From positions 260,128,291 through 260,192,290 of the forward strand of contig CM062290.1 in NCBI GenBank assembly GCA_031216915.1: a stretch of 64,000 nucleotides of DNA, in the 5' to 3' direction. Made by a program: the position numbers and the translations under genes. Positions 39,595 through 50,972 of the stretch are shown here, one piece after another. The notes under the pieces were generated by a model that was not told where the DNA came from, ran no database searches, and was given only the letters and a program-made list of their open reading frames with translations. Each line of letters starts with the position of its first letter. The stretch's first letter is position 1. Source of the DNA: Pictodentalium vernedei. Its lineage: Eukaryota; Mollusca; Scaphopoda; Dentaliida; Dentaliidae.

Positions 39595-39853
39595 TTAACC
39601 CGTTATCTGTTATAATGTCTGTATCTGGCTGTCACTATTCACAAAAATCGCCATTCAACTTTTATTATTTTTCAAAATTCTCACCTACAAAAGTTATAGC
39701 TTATGACTACTCATTGGAATGAAATCATTGAGCTCATTCCAATGAGGATTCATAAACTTTGTTTTTTTTATGCAAAAAACGTTTTTAATCACAAATTTAT
39801 TCTGGAATTTGTTTTGCAAGTCTCGTCCTGTCATCATATTGGTAAATGGGTTT
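39595..39853. mobile_element. Eroded TTAA hairpin MITE
   Basis: TTAACCCGTTATCTGTTATA to ATTGGTAAATGGGTTTA, with centre ACTCATTGGAATGAAATCAT..GAGCTCATTCCAATGAGG. It begins nine bases after the SINE's right target duplication. Confidence 0.65.
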
Positions 39854-41221
39854 ACTATTTTTGCACAAAAACCAATCTGATCCGAAATATTACAGTGTTT
39901 TTTTCATTAAACTGTGTGTGTGCTCAGGCAGTCATGTGACACTCTGTTTGGAAATGGCTTTAAGAGCTTTTTCTGGCAGTGTATTACATAACAGTGTATC
40001 AGCAAAATCAAAGATATGCGAAAAAGGGAATGGTGGCTGAAATGGATAAGTGCACTCATCTCAGAGGTCCTGGTATTGATCCTCAGTCGTAAAAGTTCTG
40101 AAGTGTCTTAACAGAGCCTATACTATGCAATTGGGTGGGGACATAAAATGGCTATCTCCAGTGCAGAAAGAGACACACTAAGGATCATTTCAAAGTATTC
40201 GAGAAGAGTGAAGCCAGAAAGTTGATGTTTTGGAGGTCATTTTACATCCTTGGGCCAAGGAAAGTCATTAATAAAAGTTGTATCACTTGCTTGCCAATCC
40301 TATGTAAAATACAAATAAGCTTAAAACCTAAAACAGAAATGTAACATAAAATGGCTGGGGGCATATGGTGATACCCTTGTCCATCCGTCATTCCAGAAAT
40401 AACAGTTTTCTGGACTCTTTTTCACCAAACATTAAGATAATTGGCTGAGTTCTAGTATGTGGCTTTGGCACAGACATGTTAACTCTTCCGGATTGCCCGG
40501 GAAAATCCCGAAATTTCAGTGTAGTTCCCGGACTCCCGGACGGGAATCAGTTTTGGACCAAAAATCCCGGAAAACAACAGTCGAATATTTCTTTCCCATT
40601 GTAACTTATATAAAACGTTCGGATTCAAATCACATGCATTTCAAACTCTGGTAAAAACTCACGAAGCAGTAAAATGAGGATTTCAGTTAAATTTATTTTA
40701 CGGAAAGGGTATTTTATGATATATATTTCAGCTGTGTTCATGTTTATTTCTGTATTTTTCTTCACAATTGGAGATTCGTGATCAATGTGCGAGCGTCGAA
40801 GTGAAAATAGGTGACTTACTTTAAAAAAAATTGAAAACTCCACCTTCATTTAAACTTAGTTTTTTGGTAAATAAAATATATGAAAAGGGATTAAATAATA
40901 TATATTTATTTGTTCATAGAATGGCTTTAATTCTCATCTCTTTTCCAAACACAATCAAAACGTAAACAACACCTTGACCTCAACTATTATACAGTTTAAA
41001 AATAGGTTAAAATCGCTTAGGATGCCAAAAAATTATGACTGCAGATTTATGCACAATGGACTTATTTTCTAACAATACATGAGCTGTTAACTGTTGTTGG
41101 CTGAACATACCCAGAAAATTTCAAATGGAGTTAAAAAACCCCAAATCCTTCAATGATGAAAAGAAAAGTTTTGTTTAGGGCACAAATGTCCACACATGCA
41201 TGAAGGATTTTGATAAATAGA
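39854..41221. other. No gene; possible decayed SINE head at 40029-40130
   Basis: GAATGGTGGCTGAAATGGAT..AGAGGTCCTGGTATTGATCC (40029-40082) has the shape of a worn tRNA-like head. CCGGGAAAATCCCG, GTTCCCGGACTCCCGGACGG and AAATCCCGG at 40480-40570 form a GC-rich inverted cluster. The rest is unassigned AT-rich DNA. Confidence 0.35.
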
Positions 41222-41380
41222 GATTATTACCATTATGTGGATGTACAAAATATGTATCCGAGTGAAGTTCCTGGTTCTAAGGGCAGATCACGACGAGTTG
41301 AAGATGAGTCGTGATCTACCCTTAGAACCTGGAGCGAGACTCTGATACATATTTTGTACATCCACATAATGGTAATAATC
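41222..41380. repeat. 159-bp near-perfect hairpin
   Basis: Outer arms GATTATTACCATTATGTGGA..TCCACATAATGGTAATAATC continue through ACAAAATATGTATC/GATACATATTTTGT. The inner arms GGTTCTAAGGGCAGATCACG/CGTGATCTACCCTTAGAACC close on a short ACGAGTTGAAGATGAGT loop. A GTAAGATAAAA/TTTTATCTTAC pair lies further out (41383, 41575). Confidence 0.75.
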
Positions 41381-41965
41381 ATTTTATCTTACAATATATT
41401 GGGATAAGTCAAGAATGTAGACGAATATTTATTCGTACGGATGAACAAAAAGAAAAAAAAATGGAACTCACGCGAAAGGAACGTGCTTGTGTCCGACCCT
41501 CTGATACAAACATCTGTATCAGGGGGTCAGATACACGACAGTTGCAGAGTTAATACAGACAAAATACATGTTGATTGTAAGATAAAAATACTTTCCAAGT
41601 ACAAATCTTCTAGAAGTAACTGAACATTAGGACATCTTTTCCTGTTAACATTTCTAGACTTTGGAAATTATTATCTGAGCAGACTTTGATAAAAACAGAC
41701 CACAGGTGGTGTGCTCAGAGGGTGGGGGTGGGGGGGGGGGGGGGTTGAAGAAGAGGATGGTGGGGGGGGGGGGAGTCAAATCAACAATTATTTTATGATT
41801 TTTTAACAGCATAAATGCATCAGCATAATTGACAACTAGATCTCTCAATCCAGTTGTTAAATTCCTGGTTGCATTATGGGGAAAATTTGAAATTTGGTAT
41901 TTTGACATCAGTGAGTCTGGAGTTAAGAATTGATTAAGAACTGTTATTGAATATCATTGTGTTGA
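41381..41965. other. Unassigned; poly-G tracts at 41723-41773
   Basis: Two G runs of 12-13 bases. GTTAAATTCCTGGTTGCATT near 41857 recalls the arm at 38183-38200. No gene. Confidence 0.45.
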
Positions 41966-44303
41966 TTTTTAGCTCAACTTTGGCGAAGCCAAATTTGAGC
42001 TTTTGTCATGGCCCGTCGTCTGTCTGTCCGTCCGTCTGTCCGTACGTCAACAATTGGATACGGCTCGGGCTAGAGGCCGTATTTATGAACCGATTTTTAC
42101 GAAACTTCTTGGGTACCTTTGTTATGACTGTGGGACGAGAACGAGTGTTTTTGGGTGCGGTCCGAAATTCAAGATGGCTGCCAGCTGCCATTTTGTACCA
42201 ACGATGCAGAAATCTGTTTTTTGTACAGAACTTCCGTATGAAAGCTCTGATTTGAATAATTTTTTGTATGAATGTTTAGTACCATGGGATACATCACATA
42301 TAATATGGGTTTTTTTCTCATGCCTAAATTGTGCAAATTAGACTAATTTTGATGTTTTTTGGGGTTACTTTCAGCACTGTAAGTGCAAATGCCGATACGG
42401 CTCGGGCTAGAGGCCGTATTTATGAACCGATCTTTACGAAACTTCTTGGGTACCTTTGGTATCACCGTGGGACGAGAACGAGTGTTTTGGGGTCTGGTCC
42501 AAAATTCAAGATGGACGATGGCAGCCATTTTGTACGAAATTTGGTGCAATCAGATTTTTGCACAGAACTTCCATATGAAAGCGCTGATTTGAATAATTTT
42601 TGTGTGTGAATGTTTAGTACCATGGGATACATCACATATAATACGGGTTGTTTTCTCGTGCAGAAATTATGCAAATTAGATGAACTTTGATTTTTTCAGT
42701 GCGACTTACACACAGTAAGTACACATGTCAATACGGCTCAGACTAGAGTCTGTATTTATGAACTGATCTTCACGAAATGTCTTGGGTACCTTTGTTATCA
42801 CCTTGGGATGAGAACGAGTGTTTCTGGGTGCGGTCTAAAATTCAAGATGGCTGCCAATGGCCATTTTGTACCGAAATTAGGTCTAATCAGTTTTTTGTAC
42901 ACAACTTCTATACAGCTCAGACTAGAGGCCATATTTATGAACCAATCTTTACGAAACTTCTTGGGTACCTTTGTTATCACCGTGGGATGAGAGCGTGTGT
43001 TTTTGGGTGTGGTCCGAAATTCAAGATGGCCAGCAGCAGCCATTTTGTACCAAAATTAATGCAATCAGTCTTTTGTACAGAACTTCTGTATGAAAGTTCT
43101 GATTTGAATAAATTTTTGTATGAATGTTTAGTAACATGGAATACATCACATATTGTAAGGGGTTTTTTTTCGTACAGAAATTATGCAAATTAGATGAACT
43201 TTGATTTATTCAGTGCTACTTACACATTGTAAGCACACATGTTAATACGGCTCAGGGTAGAGGCTGTATTTATGAACCGATCTTCACAAAACTTCTTGGG
43301 TACCTTTGTTATCACCTTGGGATGAGAATGAGTGTTTCTGGGTACGGTCCAAAATTCAAGATGGCTGCCAGTGGCCATTTTGTACCGAAATTAGGTCCAA
43401 TCAGTTTTTTGTCACAACTTCTACACAGCTCATATTTGTGAACTGATCTTTACGAAACTTCTTGGGTACCTTTGTTATCACCGTGGGACGAGAACGAGTG
43501 TTTTGGGGTCTGGTCCAAAATTCAAGATGGCCGATGGCAGCCATTTTGTACGAAATTTGGTGAAATCAGATTTTTGCACAGAACTTCCTTATGAAAGCGC
43601 TGATTTGAATAATTTTTTGTGTGAATGTTTAGTACCATGGGATACATCACATATAATACAAGTTTTTTTCTCGTGCAGAAATTATGCAAATTAGATGAAC
43701 TTTGATTTTTTCAGTGCTGCTTACACACAGTAAGTACACATGTCAATACGGCTCGGGCTAGAGCCTGTATTTATGAACCGATCTTCACGAAACGTCTTGG
43801 GTACCTTTGTTATCACCTTGGGATGAGAACGAGTGTTTCTGGGTGCGGTCCAAAATTCAAGATGGCTGCCAGTGGCCATTTTGTATCGAAATTAGGTCTA
43901 ATCAGTTTTTTGTCACAAGTTCTACACAGCTCATATTTGTGAACTGATCTTCACGAAACTTCTTGGGTACCTTTGTTTTCACCTTGGGACAGGAATGAGT
44001 GTGTTTTGGGGTGCCTTTGTTATCACTGTGCTATGAGAACTAATATTTTGGGGTTCAGTCAGACCCACTCTGGGACTCAAAGTTTTCTTTTCTAGTTTAG
44101 CATCTGACTGTCACCCACCTTTACAATACTTTACCTATACATTTGTTACAGGCAACGCTCAGTATTTATGTACAGACCGTTACAATACTTTATATGTACC
44201 TTTGTTATCATTACCTAGGTGTTTGTCATTGCTGTGTCACATACTATACATGTACATGTCTTTGTCTTGACAAGTTGAGCTACAGTGTCATTGACACTTT
44301 CAT
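41966..44303 (+). mobile_element. TTTTTAGCTCAACTTTGGC tandem-array element
   Basis: Head TTTTTAGCTCAACTTTGGCG, pyrimidine run GTCTGTCTGTCCGTCCGTCT (42017-42045), then units of ~335 bp with half-unit variants (ATACGGCTCGGGCTAGAGGC near 42058, 42395, 42733, 43243, 43746; extra short units at 42905, 43430, 43925). The element ends AAGTTGAGCTACAGTGTCAT with hairpin AGTGTCATTGACACT and TTTCAT. Units contain CAAGATGGC..GCCATTTTGTA. Frames through the array share the repeat period and are not genes. Confidence 0.8.
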
Positions 44304-44572
44304 ATTCCAAGCAGCAGTGCTTTAAAAAACAGGTGTATTCTTTTTGGAAATAGGAGCATTTTTAAGCAAGCCGGCGACTAGTGATACTGTTTAATATACA
44401 TGCAGATAATATTTCATCGGTCATAAAGGTGATGAGTGTTCTCCAAAACTGATTGCTTGATTTCAATGAAATTATATATGAATGATGGTTGATGTAGGGC
44501 ATCTCAATTTTTCTGAAATAACTGTGTGCCCCCTATAGGGAGGGTTGTGAGAAAAGCCATTCCAATTTTTAA

Positions 44573-44970
44573 CACAAAGTCAAGATAAGCTATTGCCATC
44601 ATGTGTGCAGAAGTCTGTGAGTCTGTTCACATTTTCTTTAGCACAGACTACACCCCATTGTTAGATAGTTAGTTTTATGAAGGGATTCCATTGTAACTTG
44701 GTAGAATGACTCATTTTGGAAGGATTTTACTGTAACTTGCTAACTTTGTTTGACATTCATTAACTGTGAGGGCCTCAATACTTTAGTACAGTCTACACTT
44801 CTAATTATTTTTATTGAAAACACAGCATACAAGGAACAGAAATTAACATATTCCCAATTATCACAATTCTTGTCTTATTTCATAATCCTTTCATAAACAT
44901 TGAACATTATCCTTTTCATCAAACACTACACACAGTCAAGTTAAGCTACAGTGTCATTGACACTTTCATT
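44573..44970 (+). mobile_element. Short copy of the 61861 array family
   Basis: AGTCAAGATAAGCTATTGCC at the left, TTTAGCACAGACTACACCCC in the middle, and TAAGCTACAGTGTCATTGAC at the right match 61877-62000 and the common 3' end. It has essentially one unit. TTATTGAAAACACAGCATAC.. to the end also occurs at 63293-63411. Confidence 0.65.
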
Positions 44971-44989
44971 TTAAGTAATATTTTCATGA

Positions 44990-45230
44990 ACCAGTTGATG
45001 CATTGACTTGATATTTGGTATGGAACTTATTTCTGAGGTGTAAAATGAAGTTTGTTCAAATTAGGTTTGGGGTAATTATTTGCTCTCACACTGGGGGTGG
45101 GAGCAATAATTTTGACTCTAAAAGAAGTTTAAAAAAAATAAATTATCATTCTAAAAACTACATCTTCTGCACGGCTGTTTGAAATAATTTAAATTCCATT
45201 GAAATATATATAAATCAGGAACACTTTATT
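44990..45230 (+). repeat. Fragment of the TTTTTAGCTCAC element body
   Basis: TTGATATTTGGTATGGAACT, GAGGTGTAAAATGAAGTTTG and TTATTTGCTCTCACACTGGG follow the order at 368-465 and 13632-13720. Confidence 0.6.
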
Positions 45231-45322
45231 GATATAGCTGACTAACAGCCTGTTTTGAATTCACACCAAATGTTTTGGACGTCCACAAAAATTAAAAAAT
45301 TTATATTTTCGGTCCCATTTCT

Positions 45323-45569
45323 TTAACCCTTTACCCAACGCAGATGATTTCAAAATTTATTATTTTAAATAGCATTTTTTAAATTTTTTCAAAAAATTTC
45401 AACAAAAACCATATGTGACCCCTCTTTGGAACGAGCTCGACGAGCTTGTTCCAAAGAGGGGTCACATGATATGGTTTTGTTGAAATTTTTCGAAAAATAA
45501 TATTTTTTCAGCTGCTGAATTTGCATATTACACGGGTGGATGCGGTCGATTCGTCATGTAAAGGGTTAA
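45323..45569. mobile_element. TTAA hairpin MITE, common family
   Basis: TTAACCCTTTACCCAACGCA to CATGTAAAGGGTTAA with centre GTGACCCCTCTTTGGAACGA..AGAGGGGTCACATGATAT. Right TTAA shared with the next mini-element. Confidence 0.8.
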
Positions 45570-45625
45570 CTGGTAGAGTGCTGGAAGTTTGATGACCAAA
45601 ATTAACTAAGCACTCTACCAGTTAA
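45566..45625. mobile_element. 60-bp TTAA mini-hairpin, TTAACTGGTAGAGTGC family
   Basis: TTAACTGGTAGAGTGCTGG pairs with GCACTCTACCAGTTAA. The same ends bound a longer element at 52306-52556. Confidence 0.65.
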
Positions 45626-46206
45626 TGCATGTGTGTGGTGGTTTACCTGTTACAAAGATCATTGTTTATACTTTTTTCTGAGAAACATCAGAAATTAGTT
45701 GAAGCTGATTTTGAGAAATATTAAGAAATTGGGCAGAAAGAATTTGGAAGGAGAGGGAGGGAGGGAGGGAGGGAGGAAGGTCGGATTGTCAGTTATGTTG
45801 TGAAAGTGCCTTGAAAAGATTGTGTGAGATGAGTGTGAATTGCACTATTTTGAGAAATTGGCTGTTATTGACTCTGCGAGATTATAATGGGGTCTGTCTG
45901 ATGATTAGATTCAGTCCTTCAAGAGAGACACATGCAAGTGCAGTTGTACCTTGCTTTGCTCAGAAATGGCATTTAACTAGTAGAGTTCTGAATTCATTTT
46001 CTGTATCAAAACTTGTTCACATGGGTTTGCTTTGTGACAGTTTATTAGAGAGTTTTTATAGGCACTAGCCAATAAATTGTAATAAGAGAAAATCATACAA
46101 ATAAAATAAAACTGCTCCTAAGAGAATATGAAATGCTTCCATAGAATGTGAAGTCCAATACTTCTGAATGGATCCAAAATACTGGCTTCAAGTACTCAGC
46201 CAGATA
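45626..46206. other. No gene; (GGGA)n at 45750-45779
   Basis: Seven GGGA repeats. A short plus frame (45811-46068) has no recognisable motif. Confidence 0.4.
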
Positions 46207-46340
46207 ACCTTTACCTCATGAATTGGCTGCATCCACCCATGTAATTTACCAACTGAGCAGTTGAAATTATTTTTCAAAAAATACCTAAACCATATCAAGT
46301 GACTCTCTCATTGGAACGGGCTCATTGAAGGGTTATCAAG
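46207..46340. repeat. Half MITE
   Basis: AACCTTTACCTCATGAATTG, GCATCCACCCATGTAATTTA and GTGACTCTCTCATTGGAACG match the left half of the 50041-type MITE in inverted order. Confidence 0.55.
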
Positions 46341-46391
46341 CACAAAATATCAGGCTTGTAAACTAGTCTGTACTGTTATTCTCTAGTGCTG

Positions 46392-46641
46392 TTAACCCTT
46401 TACCCATAGTAACAGCAAAAACCGGCCAGAGCTGTTCTAAAAAATCACCAATACATTTTCATTATTTTTTCACTTTTTGTCTCAAAAACATAGGTTATGA
46501 CCCCTCATGAGAACAAGCTCATTGAGCTCTTTCCATCGTTGGGTCATAACCTATGTTTTTGAGACAAAAATGAAAAAAATTAGTTATTCAAGAATTTTTA
46601 TTGCAAGTTTTGTCAGCTTTTCATGTTAGGTAAAGGGTTAA
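46392..46641. mobile_element. TTAA hairpin MITE, common family, full copy
   Basis: TTAACCCTTTACCCATAGTA to GTTAGGTAAAGGGTTAA with centre CATAGGTTATGACCCCTCAT and its inverse; nearly the same length and interior as 15922-16164. Confidence 0.8.
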
Positions 46642-46849
46642 GCAGTTTAAACCATAGATTTTTTTGCCAGCAGTCATTTATATCTGTCATTTGACACTGT
46701 CATGAAATGACAGCTTTGATGGCATTGTGTACTCAATTTTTCTACACTTTGCACTTGTGATTCACATTGCACGAGTGCATTTTAGGAGATACAAAAATTA
46801 CTCCAGTGAAGGACTGCAGATTGTTATAAAACTAGTCTGGATTCTGTGC

Positions 46850-47720
46850 TTGTGATAATTATCATCCTTCATCTGTCTTTCCATCCATGTGTCCACCTGG
46901 AAGTTTTTCTTTACAAGATAACTTGCACACTAGTTATCAGATTTTGATTAATTTTGGTTTGCTGCTTCATATTAACAATGTCTTGAGCAATATCGATAAC
47001 CACCATCAGTAAAAACACAAATTAAAAGAGTTGTTGCCCTTTGTTGAAGTTTCCCTGATTTATTTATTTATTGGTGTTTAAGGTCACATATTTTTGCACA
47101 ATGGCTAATCATGATCACGACAGTTTTACGGGTGGAGGAAGCTGGAGTACCTGGAGAGAACCCCTGAGCAGTGGTGATAAACTGTCAGCTTCCCAACATA
47201 CTAACTCCACAGAAGCAAGGTTAGCATTGGTTGAAGACAAGTGCACCATCGACATGCTGTATGCCTTAGTACACAATGCCACCATGCCCCACGTAGGCAG
47301 TGGGGGCAAAGTGTCATGCCCAAGGACACAACATGGTTGCTGCAGGTGAGATTCAAACCGTTGGCCTTTCGGCTTGCAGCCTGCACCTCTACCTACAGGG
47401 CCACCGTGCCCCCCAAGTTTCCCTGAAACTTCATTGTTTATACAATAACTTGAACAGTAGAGCCCAGATTTTATTGCCCTTTGTTGGTTCCATTTTACTT
47501 TAATTTTTAATGTTTATGTGTATATTTAAAAAGTAAACAGATTTCAATTAATTTTTATATGCTGCTCCATAGTAACATTGCCTTTGATGATATTGAAAAT
47601 CATGACGATTTGTTGAAAATTATAAAAAGTCATTGCTCTTTGTGTATCCCATTTTACTCAGATGTTTGATGTTTATGTGTGAACTTGAAAAGTAATCGTG
47701 ATATTTCAAGAATACTTTCC
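46850..47720. repeat. Decayed tandem-array element (~190-bp units) interrupted by a SINE
   Basis: CTGTCTTTCCATCCATGTGT begins it. AGATTTTGATTAATTTTGGT..TGCTGCTTCATATTAACAAT is repeated as CAGATTTCAATTAATTTTTA..TGCTGCTCCATAGTAACATT, and TTGTTGCCCTTTGTTGAAGT recurs as TTATTGCCCTTTGTTGGTTC. The SINE 47059-47414 splits the first unit from the second. Confidence 0.5.
47059..47414 (-). mobile_element. tRNA-derived SINE with perfect 12-bp target duplication
   Basis: AAGTTTCCCTGA flanks it at 47047-47058 and 47415-47426. On the minus strand the head reads GGGGGGCACGGTGGCCCTGT with the B-box region at 47345-47360 altered, and the tail is at the 47059 end. Confidence 0.9.
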
Positions 47721-47947
47721 CTGTGGGAACCCCGGGAAGTGAAGCAGTGTTCATTTAATGTGGTGAACAAGATCTGTTTTACTGGTAAAATAGGACCCAG
47801 TCTTTAATGCCTAGATTGGAAATCCTCTAAAATGGGCAACATGGGTATAAATGATTGGTTGAACTTGACTTTATGTCCCATGTTATGATCGCGATTAGTC
47901 ATTGTGTAGAAATATGTGACCCTATAAAACACCAATAAATAAATAAA
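47721..47947 (+). mobile_element. SINE-B copy
   Basis: CTGTGGGAACCCCGGGAAGT, TACTGGTAAAATAGGACCCA, CTCTAAAATGGGCAACATGG and ACACCAATAAATAAATAAAC, in the same order as 30179-30410. Confidence 0.8.
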
Positions 47948-48323
47948 CACAAGGACATTTAGCATGTTGCTTGATATTGACATTTTGAATAAATTCAGAC
48001 CACCAAAAATAATCTAGACCTCAGTAATTATCAGATTTCAGTAATGTTTAGTTCATTACACTTTTGTTCATGGTCATAGTTCATCAGAGGCAGGGTATTT
48101 GCTTTGCTGTGCGATGATATTATCTGCTAAGTCACAATATTGTCTGTGCAATTAATAGGGATTTACTCCACAACCTAAAGGCAATAACAGGTCAAATTTG
48201 TATCAACGGTATTGTGAATGGTTTTCTGTTTGAAAATTATATGCAACAGGGCTATATTCTATTCGGCAATATTCAGTTAAATGGCGGCCAATGTATTAGT
48301 AGTTCTCATCACATAAAATACGG
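47948..48323. other. No feature recognised
   Basis: AT-rich, no coding frame or repeat match. Confidence 0.45.
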
Positions 48324-48540
48324 ATGATATGTATCAAGTGGGGTTGCGGTGGCAGATTTTTAAGGGTAGTGGACTTTAGATCAAAAGACAATTTTATCCT
48401 GACGCACATCATCAATATTGTGTCTTTTGGCAACACACTTAAGCCTAAATGCTCAAGTGGGAGCATAGCTGTTCAGTGTGCTAACGGGTGCTGCATGTTG
48501 ATGGTAGACATGCCTTCAACTGATGCAAACAGCTAACACT
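48324..48540 (+). mobile_element. Old tRNA-type SINE copy
   Basis: GTGGGGTTGCGGTGGCAGAT, TTGTGTCTTTTGGCAACACA and GCTGCATGTTGATGGTAGAC, ATGCCTTCAACTGATGCAAA follow the tRNA-SINE order with heavy divergence. Confidence 0.5.
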
Positions 48541-48603
48541 GATTGTGGAAAAAATTAACCTTTACATGTACATTCCCCATCGCACCCCATTCCTCCCCCA
48601 CTT

Positions 48604-48812
48604 CCCTTGGAAAGTGCAATAGTGCTTATTTCCTCAGGTAAACAAGTTTTGCTCTGCTGGACATAATAGGTATCCAATACCTGAGGTGTGAGTCCCCTAA
48701 AGCGAGCAACAAATGTATAAATGATTTGCTAACATGAGTTTACACTTCTGTAATAGTCATGATATAACCATAAATCTTGAAAGTGATCTTAATCACCAAT
48801 AAACAAACAAAC
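48604..48812 (+). mobile_element. Old SINE-B copy
   Basis: TTCCCTTGGAAAGTGCAATA, GCTGGACATAATAGGTATCC and GTGATCTTAATCACCAATAA with an AAAC-type tail; diverged. Confidence 0.5.
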
Positions 48813-48825
48813 ATTAAGCTTTACA

Positions 48826-48985
48826 TAGGGGTCATATCCCACCAGTGCTATTTGCAGTAATTGCCATTCAATTTTTTTTTTCAGTTAAGCCACAAAAACA
48901 GCTTATGACCCCTCCTTGGAATTGGCTTAATGAGCTCATTTCTTTTGAAGGGTTATAAGCTATGCTTTTGAGATGCATTCTACCA
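48826..48985. mobile_element. Decayed MITE of the common family
   Basis: CAGCTTATGACCCCTCCTTG and GAAGGGTTATAAGCTATGCT keep the centre. Termini are lost. Confidence 0.5.
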
Positions 48986-49235
48986 GTTCAGGAAAGATCC
49001 ATTTTTCACATTTGTGTATTTGGATATGTGAAATTCTAGAAAACATCCGTAGGAAAGACATGTCCAATAAAATTTATTCTGCTGAAAACAATACAAAATG
49101 ATTGTACGCATGCATTTATTCTTGCCATTTAAAAGACGAATATAAACTTGTAAAACCAAGTTTTTTGACAAAATAAAAAACAAGTTAAAATTCGAAATCA
49201 CTCAGCTCTACTCTGATGATATTTCCTCCACAACA

Positions 49236-50221
49236 TTTTTATTCCCCTGAAAAAATTTCGGAGGCATAAAGCTGTATTGCTGTCCATCCATTTGGCTGTC
49301 CTTCTGTCTGTCCATCTGTAAACGGAGTTGGTGCAGATAGAGTTAGTTTCTTCTTTCTAATTGAAGTTCTAAACCAAACTTTACACATGTGTTGGGAATG
49401 ATGAGGGTAAGAATCTTATTTTAAATTCATTGTACTGAAGGTCACAGTCACAGTGATTTTTGACTTACAAATTTTCTGAGTTTTCGCTCTTTAATTAAAG
49501 CTCTGCTGGACAGATTGAAAACAAACTTAACATATGCATTGGGTGTGATGAGAGGAAGAACTCTATTTATTTTGGCATCATTCTGTGAAAGGTCAAGGTC
49601 ACAGGGACCTTGAATTTGGAAAATTGCCTGGAGTTGGTTTCTCTCTCTTATTAAAATTCTGTTGACTAAAATGAAACCAAACTTTATATGTGCATTGGGA
49701 ATGATGAGAGGAAGAACCCTAATTATTTTTGGGGTCATTGTGCTCATGGTCAAAGCCACAGTGACTTTTAATTTAACAAATTTTCCAAGTTTTAACTCTA
49801 ATTAAAGTTCCATTTGGCCACCTGAAATCAAACTTAACATATGGTTTGGGTATGATGAGAGGAAGAATCCTATTTATTTTGGGATTATTTTACCAAAGGT
49901 CAACGTCAGATTGACCATTGATTTGCAAATTTTCAGATTTCTACTCTTTAACCCTTTACCCAATGCAGACAATATCAAAATTTATTATTTTAAATATCAT
50001 TTTTTTCAAAAAATTTCAACAAAACCATATCATGTGACCCCTCGTTGGAACGATCTCGACGAGCTCGTTCCAACGAGGGGTCACATGATATGGTTTTGTT
50101 GAATTTTTTTTAAAAATAATATTTTTTCAACTGCTGAATTTGCATATTACACGGGCGGATGCGGGCGATTCGTTGGGTAAAGGGTTAATTATAGTTTTTC
50201 TCGGCTGCTTGAAATGAAAAA
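49236..50221 (+). mobile_element. TTTTTATTCCCCTGAAAAAATT tandem-array element with a MITE insertion
   Basis: Head TTTTTATTCCCCTGAAAAAA, pyrimidine run GTCCATCCATTTGGCTGTCC, then about four units of 145-170 bp from about 49320 (TTAAAGCTCTGC, AACTTAACATATGCATTGGG, GATGAGAGGAAGAA, AAGGTCAAGGTCACAGGG). A TTAA MITE sits at 49948-50188. TTTTCTCGGCTGCTTGAAAT follows it. Confidence 0.65.
49948..50188. mobile_element. TTAA hairpin MITE, common family, best copy
   Basis: TTAACCCTTTACCCAATGCA to TTCGTTGGGTAAAGGGTTAA. The central palindrome GTGACCCCTCGTTGGAACGA..CGTTCCAACGAGGGGTCACA is nearly perfect, and ATATGGTTTTGTTGAA extends the stem. Confidence 0.85.
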
Positions 50222-50254
50222 AATTAGTTATTCAATAATTATCACTACATTTTC

Positions 50255-50905
50255 AAAAATGCGGGGATATTGTCGTGATCTCCATCCATACATCTGTCCG
50301 TACGTCCATCCGTCCACCTGTCCGTCTGTCCACCTGTCCGTAAGTCACACCCTGAAAGGCTCCTAGGGTATTCAATTCGAAACGTTTAATCTATGCTAAT
50401 GTGTTCAGATAACATCTCTAGATGTGCATGAAGGTTTCGGAATTTCGATTTTGCCCCGATGGTTCCAGTGGAACCACTTTTATCGTTAAAAAATCAGGTT
50501 TTATCGAAAGGCTCCTAGGGTATTTAATTTGAAATGCTTAAACTATGCTAATGTGTTCAGGTAACATCTCTAGATGTGCATGAAGGTTTCGGAATTTTGA
50601 TTTTGTCCCCGGTGGTTCCAGTGGAACCACTTTTATCGTTAGAAAATCAGTTTTCATTGAAAGGCTCCTAGGGTATTCAATTCAAAACGTTTAAACCATG
50701 CTAATGTATTCAGGTAACATCTCTAGATGTGCATGAAGGTTTCCGAATTTTGATTTTGCCTCCGGTGGTTCCAGTGGAACCACTTTTAACGTTAGAAAAT
50801 CAGTTTTCATCGAAAGGCTCCTAGGGTATTTAATTTGAAATGCTTAAATTATGCTAATGTGTTCAGATAGCAACTCTAGATGTGCATGAAGGTTTCGTAA
50901 TTTTG
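50255..50905. repeat. Tandem array, 152-bp unit, ~3.6 copies, behind a pyrimidine run
   Basis: A GTCCGTACGTCCATCCGTCC stretch leads into units beginning GAAAGGCTCCTAGGGTATT near 50355, 50507, 50659 and 50811. Each has AACATCTCTAGATGTGCATG and GGTTCCAGTGGAACCACTTT (a perfect 14-bp palindrome GTTCCAGTGGAAC). The last unit is cut off at a MITE end. Confidence 0.85.
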
Positions 50906-50960
50906 ATTTTTGTGAATAGTGCTGGCTAGTTTTGGCCATTACGTTGGGTAAAGGGTTAAC
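50905..50960. repeat. Right end of a MITE, left part missing
   Basis: GTGCTGGCTAGTTTTGGCCA and TACGTTGGGTAAAGGGTTAA without the rest of the element, joined directly to the array unit. Confidence 0.65.
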
Positions 50961-50972
50961 CTGTGAGCCCTG

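Noticed and set aside
42003..43193. Overlapping plus and minus frames of 90-138 codons
   Set aside because: They follow the tandem units in both orientations. Similarity between them reflects the DNA repeat, not protein selection.
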